Source of the DNA: Polaromonas sp. C04
Lineage (GTDB): Bacteria > Pseudomonadota > Gammaproteobacteria > Burkholderiales > Burkholderiaceae_C
Reading direction: 5' to 3'
Assembly (NCBI RefSeq): GCF_002002705.1
Contig: NZ_MUNS01000022.1
Coordinates: 62,001-126,000 of the forward strand
Length of the DNA stretch: 64,000 nucleotides
Part shown: positions 36,437-43,816 of the stretch, piece by piece
Position numbering within the stretch: position 1 is the stretch's first letter
How the letters are laid out: the number at the start of each line of letters is the position of its first letter
Made by a program: the position numbers and the translations under genes
The notes under the pieces: generated by a model
Databases searched by the model: none
What the model was told of the DNA's origin: nothing
What the model saw: only the letters and a program-made list of their open reading frames with translations

Positions 36437-37129
36437 TCATTGCTCTCTTTCAGGCAGGGGGCCAAACCATTCGGGCAGCGCCTGATGTGCCAACTCGAAC
36501 TCAAATTCAAAGGGGTAGTGCCGGAGCAACCAACGCGCGTACTCACGCAATGCGTCGGGAGCGTCTGGCGGCTCCGACCTTCTGCGCAATAGCCGCTCGA
36601 GCAACCTCTTGGCATCAAAGACGGCGCGCGTGCGCTCTGAAGGTTGAGTCGTCGCATTGGTCGTGGATTCAGGGGTTGCTTCCAACACTACCGGTGGCGG
36701 CGCAAGCCAAGGGAGAAGGCGCCGCAGGAAGGCTCGTCGACAGGCGCGACGAAAGGCTCGTAGAACCGCCTTTTGGTCCTTCGACCAGTACCAGAGGTCC
36801 ACGCCGTCCAGCTCCGCAGATACGCCGATTCCGTCGTCGTGAGATATAAGCCAGCCGGCTTTGAAGCCCCACAGGCTGAAGAGCTCTGTACCCGGGTCAA
36901 TGCTAAAGCCCCTGCGGCTCAGCACGGGGCCGAAGTATTGGGAAAGCGCGTGATGCGCGCGGTGGATTTCGGTAGCACAGGGGTAGTGCTGCAGCAGCGC
37001 ACGCGCCTCCTCCTGCAGCGCGCCTGGTATGGTGGCCGGGAGACCCGACAATGTCTCCGGGTGCACCAGCCCATCAAGAAATGCTCTGGTTCCAAGAATT
37101 GCGCGGGTGCGCTCTGATGGCATGGTCAT
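36437..37129 (-). CDS. two-copy BPSL0761-like protein
   Basis: From the ATG at 37129 the 230-residue protein contains two similar blocks. The first is residues about 3-66 (MPSERTRAILGTRAFLDGL ... LLQHYPCATEIHRAHHALSQ). The second is about 163-226 (PSERTRAVFDAKRLLERLLR ... LLRHYPFEFEFELAHQALPE). Each resembles the small BPSL0761 family of Burkholderiales, normally about 60-90 residues. Between them is a segment ELDGVDLWYWSKDQKAVLRA. So the gene is a tandem duplication or fusion of the domain. Its function is unknown. It ends 1 base before the next gene. Confidence 0.6.
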   Translation of the reverse strand: MTMPSERTRAILGTRAFLDGLVHPETLSGLPATIPGALQEEARALLQHYPCATEIHRAHHALSQYFGPVLSRRGFSIDPGTELFSLWGFKAGWLISHDDGIGVSAELDGVDLWYWSKDQKAVLRAFRRACRRAFLRRLLPWLAPPPVVLEATPESTTNATTQPSERTRAVFDAKRLLERLLRRRSEPPDAPDALREYARWLLRHYPFEFEFELAHQALPEWFGPLPEREQ

Positions 37130-37222
37130 GGTGTCAGGTATGCAAGTCTGGGTTATTCCCGGTTCTTCGGGGGTTGGCGCAGACCGGGGCGGAAAGCGCT
37201 CGATAAGTGCGCGTTGGCACAT

Positions 37223-37366
37223 TCAGCTGACGGCCCCTCGACCGGCTTCGCAGTCTTTTGCCCAGTACCAGATACCTCGTCCGTCGAAGGTGCACGACCC
37301 GGCATCTCCCTCGCCATCTTGCGAGAGGCGACCGGCTGAGGTCCCAAGGGCCGAGGGGTTTAGTCG
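37223..37366 (-). pseudogene. broken remnant of a BPSL0761-associated domain
   Basis: A 47-codon frame without a start codon ends with TGA at 37223-37225 and contains FDGRGIWYWAKDCEAGRG, which resembles ELDGVDLWYWSKDQKAVLR in the intact neighbour (36437-37129). The preceding gene (37360-37629) supplies a BPSL0761-like N-terminal block. Together they look like a two-part gene split by a frameshift or deletion. Seen: the residue similarity and the missing start. Inferred: the decay. Confidence 0.4.
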
Positions 37367-37629
37367 TCATGGTGGCTGGAGGCCTCGATGGTCATCACTG
37401 CTTGCGGGGAGCCAGTCAGCCGGGAAAACGGTGGCACGGGCCCGTATGTATCGGGTAGTGCTTTATGCGCCTGCTCGATGTCTGCAAAGGACGGGTAGTG
37501 CTTGAGCAGCGACTTTGCTTTGCCTCTTATCGCCCGTCGCACCCGAGGGGTGATTTTGGGGTCCATCAGCTCCTGCAGGAAGCGCATGGTATTTATCAGT
37601 GCGCGGGTGCGCTCGAAGGGGACGGTCAT
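37360..37629 (-). CDS. BPSL0761-like protein, 89 aa
   Basis: The ATG at 37629 overlaps the upstream stop as ATGA (37626-37629). The residues TVPFERTRALINTMRFLQEL (2-21) and KSLLKHYPSFADIEQAHKAL (45-64) match the block found twice in the neighbouring 230-residue protein, with the same ERTRA and L-x-HYP features. This is the BPSL0761-like family, small proteins of unknown function. The C-terminus (SRLTGSPQAVMTIEASSHH) is probably truncated relative to the neighbour's domain order; see the remnant at 37223-37366. Confidence 0.6.
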   Translation of the reverse strand: MTVPFERTRALINTMRFLQELMDPKITPRVRRAIRGKAKSLLKHYPSFADIEQAHKALPDTYGPVPPFSRLTGSPQAVMTIEASSHHDD

Positions 37630-37913
37630 GATGCTGGCTCCGTAAATCTTGGTTGGTATGGCATTGGCGTCGACGGCGTCTGGACAACACGGCCGGCCCA
37701 ATCAGCGAAGTTCAGGTCTATTTCGAACGTTTCACCCGCGGTCCGGAGCCTGTCCTCGGCGTTCAGCCCGCTCTCAATTTCCTGCGCAGGCTCTCGTGTT
37801 TCAGAGATGAGCGACTGGACGCAGAAATGACAAGGTCGCGCTCTGCTGTAGCTCTCGATTTCCCGAGGGAGCTCCTGTCGCGAAATCAGAAGGCTCAAAG
37901 GTTCATTGCTCAT
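37626..37913 (-). CDS. hypothetical protein, 95 aa
   Basis: The ATG at 37913 overlaps the upstream stop as ATGA, and its own stop overlaps the next start, so it is translationally coupled on both sides. The protein (MSNEPLSLLISRQELPREIE) has a CHFC pair near residue 28 and an acidic middle (IDLNFADWAG). No family is recognised. The overlaps are the main support. Confidence 0.5.
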   Translation of the reverse strand: MSNEPLSLLISRQELPREIESYSRARPCHFCVQSLISETREPAQEIESGLNAEDRLRTAGETFEIDLNFADWAGRVVQTPSTPMPYQPRFTEPAS

Positions 37914-38485
37914 TTGAAAAACTCCGCTGCTATGCCGAGTCCAACTGCTAGCAGTCCGCCGATAGCAGCAGCGACAGCCAGCACCGTGCGAGAGCGCTCG
38001 GGGTCCTTGAGCATCGCGGCGATGAATCGCCCCATGGACATAGTCATGTTCATTTCATGAAAAGGATGGCCAGCATCGCGATTACAAATGCGACCAGCAT
38101 GGAAATGGCTATTCCTCCGAATGAGAACGTTTCCGAGATGCTCTGCGCGCACTACGGCTTCCGCCTTCAACGCCGCTTCGTCCGGCGACTCGATGTCATT
38201 GAAGGCCGCTGAAATCTCATCGATTGGCATATCTCTGACGCGTTGCGCAACATCAAAGGTTTGCTCGTCAGGAAGCAAACTTTCAATGACCCTCCCGCGC
38301 TCCAAGGGCTCGGCGCGTGCAATCACTGCATGCTGTTCAGGAGTCAATGGCTCGAACTCATCGGTGTCGTCTTCGGCATGTTCAGTGCGTGGCGCAACAA
38401 GCCTGTTGCGGAACCGGGCAAGGAAGGCAACGAGGCGACCCAGGATGGAGTCGGGCGGCAAGCGGAGCTTGCGTTCGATGTTCAT
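37910..38485 (-). CDS. hypothetical protein with C-terminal membrane anchor, 191 aa
   Basis: The ATG at 38485 (MNIERKLRLPPDSILGRLVA) overlaps the HAD gene stop as ATGA. The protein is acidic and helical in the middle (EPLTPEQHAVIARAEPLERG) and ends with a hydrophobic helix VLAVAAAIGGLLAVGLGIAAE (about residues 166-186), so it is probably tail-anchored in the inner membrane. It overlaps both neighbours and belongs to the same operon. No family is recognised. Confidence 0.6.
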   Translation of the reverse strand: MNIERKLRLPPDSILGRLVAFLARFRNRLVAPRTEHAEDDTDEFEPLTPEQHAVIARAEPLERGRVIESLLPDEQTFDVAQRVRDMPIDEISAAFNDIESPDEAALKAEAVVRAEHLGNVLIRRNSHFHAGRICNRDAGHPFHEMNMTMSMGRFIAAMLKDPERSRTVLAVAAAIGGLLAVGLGIAAEFFK

Positions 38486-38991
38486 GCCCCACCCCCGCAC
38501 ATCAGCGACAGCTTCTGCCGGACCTCGGCTAGCACCGGAGCTGCGCTGATGCCCTCGCGTTCGTCGGTGCGTATGTATTTGTCACGGCACCACGCTGGCC
38601 AGTGCAGGTAGTCGTCATCGACAGCCAGCCAGTCGCGCGGCTGTCGCCGAACCACATCCGCCCAGACTTGCATCCCCCGTGGTGCAGCGGCAAAGGTTTC
38701 CCGGTCCATCCGGCTATGAAACGTGGCGCCAATCACCCGCGACCTGAGTGCCGGTCGGAGATTCTTGGCAGTCTTGCTGCAGCCGTATCGACGCACCCAC
38801 GAGGTGCTCAGCACGATGCGGACCTCGGGATACGGTTCAAGCAGCTCCTCGAGCAGTTCGGCGTGCTGGAACAGCACAAAGCCGTCAGGCGCGGAGAGGT
38901 AAGCGCCGATGCGCGGATGCCACAGCACGTTTTCGTGATGTAAAACGCCGTCGTAGTCGAGATAGAGTATCAACTCGCCCTGGCCCTTCAT
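38482..38991 (-). CDS. HAD-domain phosphatase-like protein
   Basis: The ATG at 38991 overlaps the upstream stop as ATGA and gives MKGQGELILYLDYDGVLHHE, with the HAD motif I DYDGV at residues 12-16. Motif II is STSWVRR (the Ser/Thr of IVLSTSW near 62), and DWLAVDDD near residue 137 fits motif IV. The length (169) and the DYDGVLHHENV start fit the HAD group found in nucleic-acid repair (Swiss-army-knife type) and small orphan HAD proteins. The substrate is unknown. Inferred to act in the cytoplasm with its operon mates. Confidence 0.75.
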   Translation of the reverse strand: MKGQGELILYLDYDGVLHHENVLWHPRIGAYLSAPDGFVLFQHAELLEELLEPYPEVRIVLSTSWVRRYGCSKTAKNLRPALRSRVIGATFHSRMDRETFAAAPRGMQVWADVVRRQPRDWLAVDDDYLHWPAWCRDKYIRTDEREGISAAPVLAEVRQKLSLMCGGGA

Positions 38992-39344
38992 GGCTTCAGC
39001 ATGCGTTTGAGGTACTGCGAAATGTCCTCTAGGTCGGTGGCTCCGTTGAGTCTCACCCAATGCCGCCACGCGCTCTCCGCGTCTGCGTTCCGCCCCGCCT
39101 TGCCGCGCAGCACGTACACACGCCCACTGTTTGCTATGCCGCGCATCGTCCTGGCGTCGAATTCCTGCACGGCGGAACTGACCTGGCCCGCTCGGTCTTC
39201 AAGGCAGTACCCGACGAAGTGCCGCGTCCTGCTCGCGGCGCCCCGCATCTGAACCTCAAAAGCCTGCCAGTCGCTGAGCGTCACGGACGGGCGCATGGAG
39301 ATGTCGGCGATGGGCCAGACCTCGGGAATATTGGGAATCGGCAT
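38988..39344 (-). CDS. hypothetical protein, 118 aa
   Basis: The ATG at 39344 follows a strong ribosome site (GGAAGAAGGT), so this is probably the first gene of the overlapping operon that runs to 35144. The protein (MPIPNIPEVWPIADISMRPS) is soluble with RGKAGRNADAESAWRHWVRL near residue 79. No family is recognised. Its stop overlaps the HAD gene start by 4 bases. Confidence 0.65.
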   Translation of the reverse strand: MPIPNIPEVWPIADISMRPSVTLSDWQAFEVQMRGAASRTRHFVGYCLEDRAGQVSSAVQEFDARTMRGIANSGRVYVLRGKAGRNADAESAWRHWVRLNGATDLEDISQYLKRMLKP

Positions 39345-39486
39345 ACCTTCTTCCTTCGTCGTTGGTTTTGAAAACGTTCATTGGCGCCCAGCAGGTATGG
39401 CAAAGGACGCTACCTTTACTGCGTGGAGCAAATTCGTCCGGAGACTAGTGTTCGAGGCACGACACCGGCCAATGCCAAACGCACCG

Positions 39487-40026
39487 TCATTCCTCCTGCT
39501 CTGACACCGCCGTTTCCCAAGGTTGACCGAACGCAAGGCGGGATGTCATTTCGGCCATTAGGCTGCCAACTTCGAGGTGGCGCAATTCCGCCGGAATCGT
39601 CAGTTCCACGCGCAGTCCGGGCTGCGCGGTCGCCGTCAAAGTGCCAGTCCATTTCTGGCGATTCAGCGACACCCGAAGCTTTCCAGCTGATTGACCTCGG
39701 ATATCCGGCAGCGTGAGCCGCGCGAAGTGCCATCTGTCAGCCCCCAGTTGCGGCACCGCGCGGACCGATTGAGCCCCGGCCGCAGTCCAAATCAGGAGTA
39801 GCTGCTGCTGACCCGGCGTTGACGCGTCGCCCTCAGAACTAACAACGCTCGACACGACGTCGGTGCCATGCCACTCCACCACAGCGCCGACCCGGCCAGG
39901 CGCCAGGGACGTTGGCCAAATCACCGCCGTTATTGCGTCGCCACCCAGGCCCCAAACGCGAAGCTCGAGCTTGTTTTTAACGAGTTCCGCGGCAGTGGTG
40001 GTCGGAACCTCCATTTGGTTTTGCAT
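39487..40026 (-). CDS. hypothetical protein, 179 aa
   Basis: The frame MQNQMEVPTTTAAELVKNKL is beta-rich, with WHFARLTLPDIRGQSAGKLR near residue 103 and LRVELTIPAELRHLEVGSLM near 143. There is no signal peptide or known motif. It is separated from the downstream operon by 142 bases and is divergent from the HTH gene at 40184. The start lacks a good ribosome site. Confidence 0.5.
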   Translation of the reverse strand: MQNQMEVPTTTAAELVKNKLELRVWGLGGDAITAVIWPTSLAPGRVGAVVEWHGTDVVSSVVSSEGDASTPGQQQLLLIWTAAGAQSVRAVPQLGADRWHFARLTLPDIRGQSAGKLRVSLNRQKWTGTLTATAQPGLRVELTIPAELRHLEVGSLMAEMTSRLAFGQPWETAVSEQEE

Positions 40027-40183
40027 GGAGAAAGTCTGGATGTCTTGAATCCAACACTATGCGGGGAACTGCCATGAAGCCGATAGAGGGACGAATCGGG
40101 GCTCGCTTCATGTCTGGGCGGGAGGTTTTGCGCATTCGCTACACGTTGTTGCAGCGATTGGCTGCACACCGTAGAGGAAACAA

Positions 40184-40771
40184 ATGAAGACCAAGGTCAA
40201 AAGAGGCAGTACTGGCAAACGCGGAAATCCCCCGCCGGTCCTGCGAGACGAGCAGCCGCTGCTGCGCGCTCTAGTGGCGGAAGCCGCCCGGCGCGGAGAC
40301 ACCCTCGCCGGTCTGGCGAAGGCGCTGGGCGTGAGCTACGAGCGATTGGCCCAATGGCGCCGCAACGTATCGGCCATCCGCAATGCGCATGGCTTCGTCC
40401 ACGAGAATGCTGCCCGGTACCTGGGCGTACCCACCGTGCTCGTTCTTGTACTCGCCGGCGTGGTGTGTTTGGAGCAGTTTGTCTGGCCCCAGAAGGGGCC
40501 GGTCAGCGAACGCGTTACTCGGGACCTGGAGCGATTGCGGCAGCATCCGTTCATTGGCCCCTTTGTGCCGCCGGAACTTGCGGCCGCTACGCCACCCGTG
40601 CAGCTGTTTGTCGCATTCCTTTTTCATGAACTGGGCGGGGATACTTCTCGCGGGGAACCGACTTATCGCTGGCTGACTGCTTTGCACCAGGCGGCCCTCG
40701 GCAACGTCGAGGCTCAGGGCGAACTGGATGCGTTGCGCAGCGGGGCAGCCCAAGGGCAGAAGCTTTTCTAG
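40184..40771 (+). CDS. HTH DNA-binding protein, paralogue of the 43817 gene
   Basis: The ATG at 40184 follows AGAGGAAA. The helix-turn-helix region reads RGDTLAGLAKALGVSYERLAQ (residues 37-57). It is followed by ARYLGVPTVLVLVLAGVVCL, near residue 84, which matches ARYLGSIPTVVIKLLAGNIR in the protein encoded at 43817-44470. The rest of both proteins is helical with no known domain. The pattern of an HTH followed by a helical C-terminus suggests a regulator. The target is not seen. Confidence 0.65.
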   Translation: MKTKVKRGSTGKRGNPPPVLRDEQPLLRALVAEAARRGDTLAGLAKALGVSYERLAQWRRNVSAIRNAHGFVHENAARYLGVPTVLVLVLAGVVCLEQFVWPQKGPVSERVTRDLERLRQHPFIGPFVPPELAAATPPVQLFVAFLFHELGGDTSRGEPTYRWLTALHQAALGNVEAQGELDALRSGAAQGQKLF

Positions 40772-40956
40772 GTCACGCACCGACGGCATCTGATTCGCGC
40801 CTCTCCCCTCTCCGGGGCGAGGCGCTACTTTTGTGGGCCAGGCGCGAAGCACTGCGCTGCGCCATGAAACGTGGATTTCTATGAACCGCCATGCGCACCT
40901 AGGCGTAAGAACTTTTTGGACACGCCGGGTCGGAGACGCGTGGCGTCCCTAAACAG

Positions 40957-40982
40957 AAAAGCGCAGCAATTGCCGCGCTTTT
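40957..40982. terminator. bidirectional terminator-like hairpin
   Basis: AAAAGCGC / GCGCTTTT (40957-40964 and 40975-40982) encloses an inner GCAATTGC palindrome. The A/T flanks give a T tract on either strand. It lies between the HTH gene (plus) and the 41015 gene (minus), and could end both. Confidence 0.65.
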
Positions 40983-41014
40983 CATCGAGCCGAACCAGTG
41001 GGCCAAGGCGTGAA

Positions 41015-41212
41015 CTAGTCTCCCCGAGGCAAATGGTGCTCTTGGCCGACCGAATCAACTTCTCTCTGTGCGAAACTGAACATGTCCCTCAGGGCCTGAG
41101 CGGCGCCCGAAGATTCGCCTTCAACAACCAGAGCATTCAGCTCTTCCCGAGTAAGGCGGCGGATAGTTTGAAGGACCTGCAGCTCGTCTTGCTCTTGCAT
41201 CGAGTTGGCCAT
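41015..41212 (-). CDS. small protein, 65 aa
   Basis: The ATG at 41212 has a strong ribosome site (GAAGGAGAG, 5 bases upstream), which is the main support. The peptide (MANSMQEQDELQVLQTIRRL) is helical and acidic: TREELNALVVEGESSGAAQA follows. No family is recognised. A bidirectional terminator lies just downstream. Confidence 0.6.
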   Translation of the reverse strand: MANSMQEQDELQVLQTIRRLTREELNALVVEGESSGAAQALRDMFSFAQREVDSVGQEHHLPRGD

Positions 41213-41525
41213 GGCGACTCTCCTTCAGTTGATAGGGGTTAGCGGAATTGGGCTTCGTAAGCCTAGCGCGTTTCGCTGAACGATAAATGCGAAGACGTCC
41301 TTTGTCAAAAAGAGTCTGTTGTTCCAGCCAATCCGTGCTGGTGCAGGCACTAACGCCGTCACGGCGGTCAGTGCGGCACGCCAGGTAGGTTGCGGTTCCG
41401 AAGTCCCCGGCTGAGCCAGTCTAATATCCCGCCAATCCGCGCCGGCCTTAGCTCTTCAGGATTTCTTGGACCAGTTGCGTTGGCAGACTGGCGGCCACAG
41501 TTCAACCCGAGGTCGGGCGCGTCAT

Positions 41526-41544
41526 GGACGCTTGCAAAGCGTCC
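41526..41544. repeat. hairpin repeat copy 1
   Basis: An 8-bp stem GGACGCTT / AAGCGTCC (41526-41533 and 41537-41544) with a GCA loop is followed by TTGCAGG. The core ACGCTTGCAAAGCGT recurs exactly at 41862-41876. Confidence 0.75.
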
Positions 41545-41614
41545 TTGCAGGTTTTGATTGCCTTGGACTTTTCCCCGCCAGGAAGACTTCCTCCACCGGG
41601 ACGGACTTCGTGCT

Positions 41615-41632
41615 GGACGCGTGCTCGCGTCC
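41615..41632. repeat. hairpin repeat copy 2, diverged
   Basis: A 7-bp stem GGACGCG / CGCGTCC (41615-41621 and 41626-41632) with a TGCT loop and a following CTTG-like end resembles copies 1 and 3. The spacing to copy 1 is 89 bases. Confidence 0.6.
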
Positions 41633-41814
41633 TTGTGCATGGGGGACAAAAGGAGTCCTGGGCAGAAAGCGCACCTACAGAGCGCGCCTTCTGCTTTTTC
41701 AGGCGCTTGTATTTATATTAGAAAATAGTCCAGATGCGTCGAAAGCTCGTACCGCATTGATTTTGGTCGGGATTATCGCGAACGCCTGTTCGGGATATGC
41801 CATGCTTTTGTTCG

Positions 41815-41837
41815 CGATATGACCACTAGTCATATCG
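41815..41837. repeat. perfect 9-bp inverted repeat
   Basis: CGATATGAC (41815-41823) and GTCATATCG (41829-41837) are perfect inverted repeats with a 5-base loop. It sits 22 bases before hairpin copy 3. A protein-binding operator or a transcription stop are the simple readings; no neighbouring regulator is tied to it. Confidence 0.65.
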
Positions 41838-41858
41838 AGAACGCTGCCAGAGCCCCAT

Positions 41859-41879
41859 GTAACGCTTGCAAAGCGTCAC
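41859..41879. repeat. hairpin repeat copy 3
   Basis: ACGCTT-GCA-AAGCGT at 41862-41876, flanked by partly complementary GT and AC ends, repeats the core of copy 1 exactly. This supports a family of short interspersed palindromes. Confidence 0.7.
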
Positions 41880-42010
41880 ATGCATGCCCCGGTCAAGCTT
41901 CACCCCCACGGGGCCGTATCGCGCTGGTCCTGTCGAGAAGGAAGTTTCGCACTAAGAGGGCATCTCATTTCAAATTCGGGCCCGGGCACTGGGCCGACCG
42001 TCGGAAAGAA

Positions 42011-42054
42011 CGTCTCAGCGTCTCACACCCCTTTAGGGGTGAGACGTTGAGACG
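42011..42054. repeat. long inverted repeat 3' of the RepA-like gene
   Basis: The left arm at 42011-42031 (CGTCTCA-GC-GTCTCAC...) and the right arm at 42036-42054 pair over about 19 positions with a 4-base loop, one G-T pair and a 2-base bulge. The arms also contain tandem GTCTCA units. It lies 37 bases after the stop of the minus-strand ATPase gene and may act as its terminator. Confidence 0.7.
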
Positions 42055-42091
42055 CCCTACGGCAGACTCCGCGGCAGCAAGGTGGAATCGG

Positions 42092-43333
42092 CTACCCGGT
42101 CAAGCGCGCCAACATTTCAAGTCCGGCAGGCTGGACTTCCATAAAACCGTCTCGTTCAACCGTGAGCCCGCGCTCCTGGAGTTCGGCTCGGGCTCGATGG
42201 AAGGCGTTGCGTTTCCCGCTGGAGGTCGAAGCCGGGCAGCGCGTGTAAAACGCTTCACGCCACACCTCAAGGTCCGCCACTGCCCGTCCACCGGCCCCCG
42301 CGGCTTCGGACTGGTGAACGGCGTCCTGTAGGCTCAAGAGCGCATTCTGGAGAGATGCGGAAAGCTCGGGCGCATTCACTTCGGGAACCGGGTTGGCGTC
42401 TCGATGGACGACGCAACTGGTCACCTCGTCGCCGTCCGCGTCAATGCCCAGCACAACCGTCTCCAGCTCGAAGCTTCCCTTGACACCGTCGTCGCCATCC
42501 TTGACCTTCTTGGACTCCCAGTGGCGCTTTTGACCGGCGCGGGTCACCTTGATGGACGCGTCAGCGGCAGGCTCCAGGGACGAATGGCCCCGTGGTCCGC
42601 GGTCGGCGTCTTTTCCGCTGTGATGCGCCAGCAGAACCAGTCCCTTGGTGTGTTCGACCAGCAGCGCGCAGGCCTGCAAAGACAGCCCCATGTCCGCCGA
42701 GCCGTTTTCATCGGCACCCGCCATGGCTCGGTTCAGGGTGTCGACCACAATGACGGGTGGGCCCAGCTCGCCCGGCAAGCTCTTGACAAGGCTTTTGACA
42801 GCCGTCAGCAGGTCGCGCACGTCCTGCTGACTGTGCAGGTTGAACGGCTGCACGACCAGGCGCACAAGCTCGGGGAATGGCCGCTTCTGCGCCGCCTGCC
42901 AGGCCTTGATACGTCCGACGAAGCCGGCCGCGCCCTCCAGGCACAGGTAAATCACCGGTGCACGAGTGGTTCTGCGGCCGAACCAGGGTTCACCCTCCGC
43001 AATGGCGCAGACCATATCCAGTAGGAGGAAGCTCTTGCCAGCGCCGGATGGACCGTAGAAGATTCCCAGCCCTTGCTGGGGGACCAGTCCCTTGACCAAC
43101 CACGCCATGGGAGGAGTGTCCATGAGTTCACTGGCAGCGCACAGCTTGTAGCGGGCCGGGACGACTGTCGCTCCAGTCTTACCGCCAGATTGACCCTCCG
43201 TCCTCGGCAGGCTGACCACGGCATGGGCGGTGCCAGACACGGGTCGTCCAACGGCACTGGGCAGGTAGGACACGCGACCACCAGTCAAGGCTGCCGAATA
43301 ACTGGGCATGTTGGGATGGGCTGAAGAACTCAT
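42092..43333 (-). CDS. RepA-like AAA ATPase of an integrated element
   Basis: The ATG at 43333 overlaps the HTH gene stop as ATGA. The 413-residue protein has Walker A GPSGAGKSFLLLD near residue 84 and Walker B IVVDTLNRAM near 175, then LAHHSGKDADRG near 212, as in the AAA_25/RSF1010 RepA-type hexameric helicases. The C-terminus (WREAFYTRCPASTSSGKRNA) looks like a small DNA-binding region common in phage and plasmid copies. With an AlpA-type HTH just upstream it makes the usual replication or regulation pair of integrative elements. No integrase or relaxase is visible. Confidence 0.8.
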   Translation of the reverse strand: MSSSAHPNMPSYSAALTGGRVSYLPSAVGRPVSGTAHAVVSLPRTEGQSGGKTGATVVPARYKLCAASELMDTPPMAWLVKGLVPQQGLGIFYGPSGAGKSFLLLDMVCAIAEGEPWFGRRTTRAPVIYLCLEGAAGFVGRIKAWQAAQKRPFPELVRLVVQPFNLHSQQDVRDLLTAVKSLVKSLPGELGPPVIVVDTLNRAMAGADENGSADMGLSLQACALLVEHTKGLVLLAHHSGKDADRGPRGHSSLEPAADASIKVTRAGQKRHWESKKVKDGDDGVKGSFELETVVLGIDADGDEVTSCVVHRDANPVPEVNAPELSASLQNALLSLQDAVHQSEAAGAGGRAVADLEVWREAFYTRCPASTSSGKRNAFHRARAELQERGLTVERDGFMEVQPAGLEMLARLTG

Positions 43334-43575
43334 TCTTGGGCCCCCTCGACATACTTGGCCAGCCAGCTGGTCACGTCGACCAGGCGCCAGCGCAGCAAGC
43401 GGGTACCCGGCAGTTGCAGCCGCGGCGGCACGGCATCGGGGCGCCGGCGCAGGTCTTTGCGAACGGTTTCTGGGCTGCGCCCGAGCAGCAACGCCAACTC
43501 CTGGATGTCGAGCAGCCGGTGCTTATCCGCCCGGGCTCTGGTGAGAGTAGTTTTCTGAATCACAATAGTTTCCAC
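43330..43575 (-). CDS. AlpA/excisionase-like HTH protein
   Basis: The 81-residue protein reads METIVIQKTTLTRARADKHR then LLDIQELALLLGRSPETVRK and PGTRLLRWRLVDVTSWLAKY, the winged-helix pattern of AlpA/Xis-type regulators. Its stop overlaps the ATPase start as ATGA, so the two are coupled. Such proteins direct excision or activate an integrase in integrative elements, but no integrase is visible in this window. Confidence 0.75.
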   Translation of the reverse strand: METIVIQKTTLTRARADKHRLLDIQELALLLGRSPETVRKDLRRRPDAVPPRLQLPGTRLLRWRLVDVTSWLAKYVEGAQE

Positions 43576-43755
43576 GTCAAGGCCAAATTAAGTTGGCAGC
43601 CACAGGGCCTGACCGGACTCTGTGTGCCCCCTTGTGCCATAACCGGACTCAAGGTGACAGGTCTAGCGGAAGTTGTTTATATGTCGATGCTTCGGCCCTG
43701 TCATGGGCAGGCCAGGCGCAATGCCCAAGGGAGGAGAATGGATTTTCACCGGGCG

Positions 43756-43785
43756 AAAAAAAAGAGGCGAGCCGTGAAGCCCGCC
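43756..43785 (-). terminator. intrinsic terminator of the 43817 HTH gene
   Basis: On the minus strand a stem of about 7 bp (GGCGGGC / GCTCGCC with one G-T pair, 43766-43785) is followed by eight T residues (43756-43763). It lies 31 bases after the stop of the HTH gene at 43817. Confidence 0.8.
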
Positions 43786-43816
43786 CCTATCAATCAGTCC
43801 ATTCCGCGGTCAAACC

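Larger units (their letters stand above)
41213..42091. other. 879-bp non-coding region rich in palindromes
   Basis: No reading frame with a ribosome site is convincing. The region holds three related hairpins (41526, 41615, 41859), a perfect inverted repeat (41815) and a long inverted repeat (42011). It separates a small gene from a RepA-like ATPase gene of an integrated element, so it could be an origin, a recombination or attachment region, or a regulatory region. I could not find an integrase or tRNA end here. Confidence 0.6.

Noticed and set aside
37134-37370. 78-codon minus-strand frame filling the gap before the two-copy BPSL0761-like gene
   Set aside because: It is an Arg-rich frame. 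The neighbouring frame keeps the conserved FDGRGIWYWAKD, so this frame is not the ancestral coding frame.
41466-41822. 118-codon frame through the hairpin region
   Set aside because: No ribosome site and the hairpins cut through it. The hydrophobic C-terminus alone is not enough.
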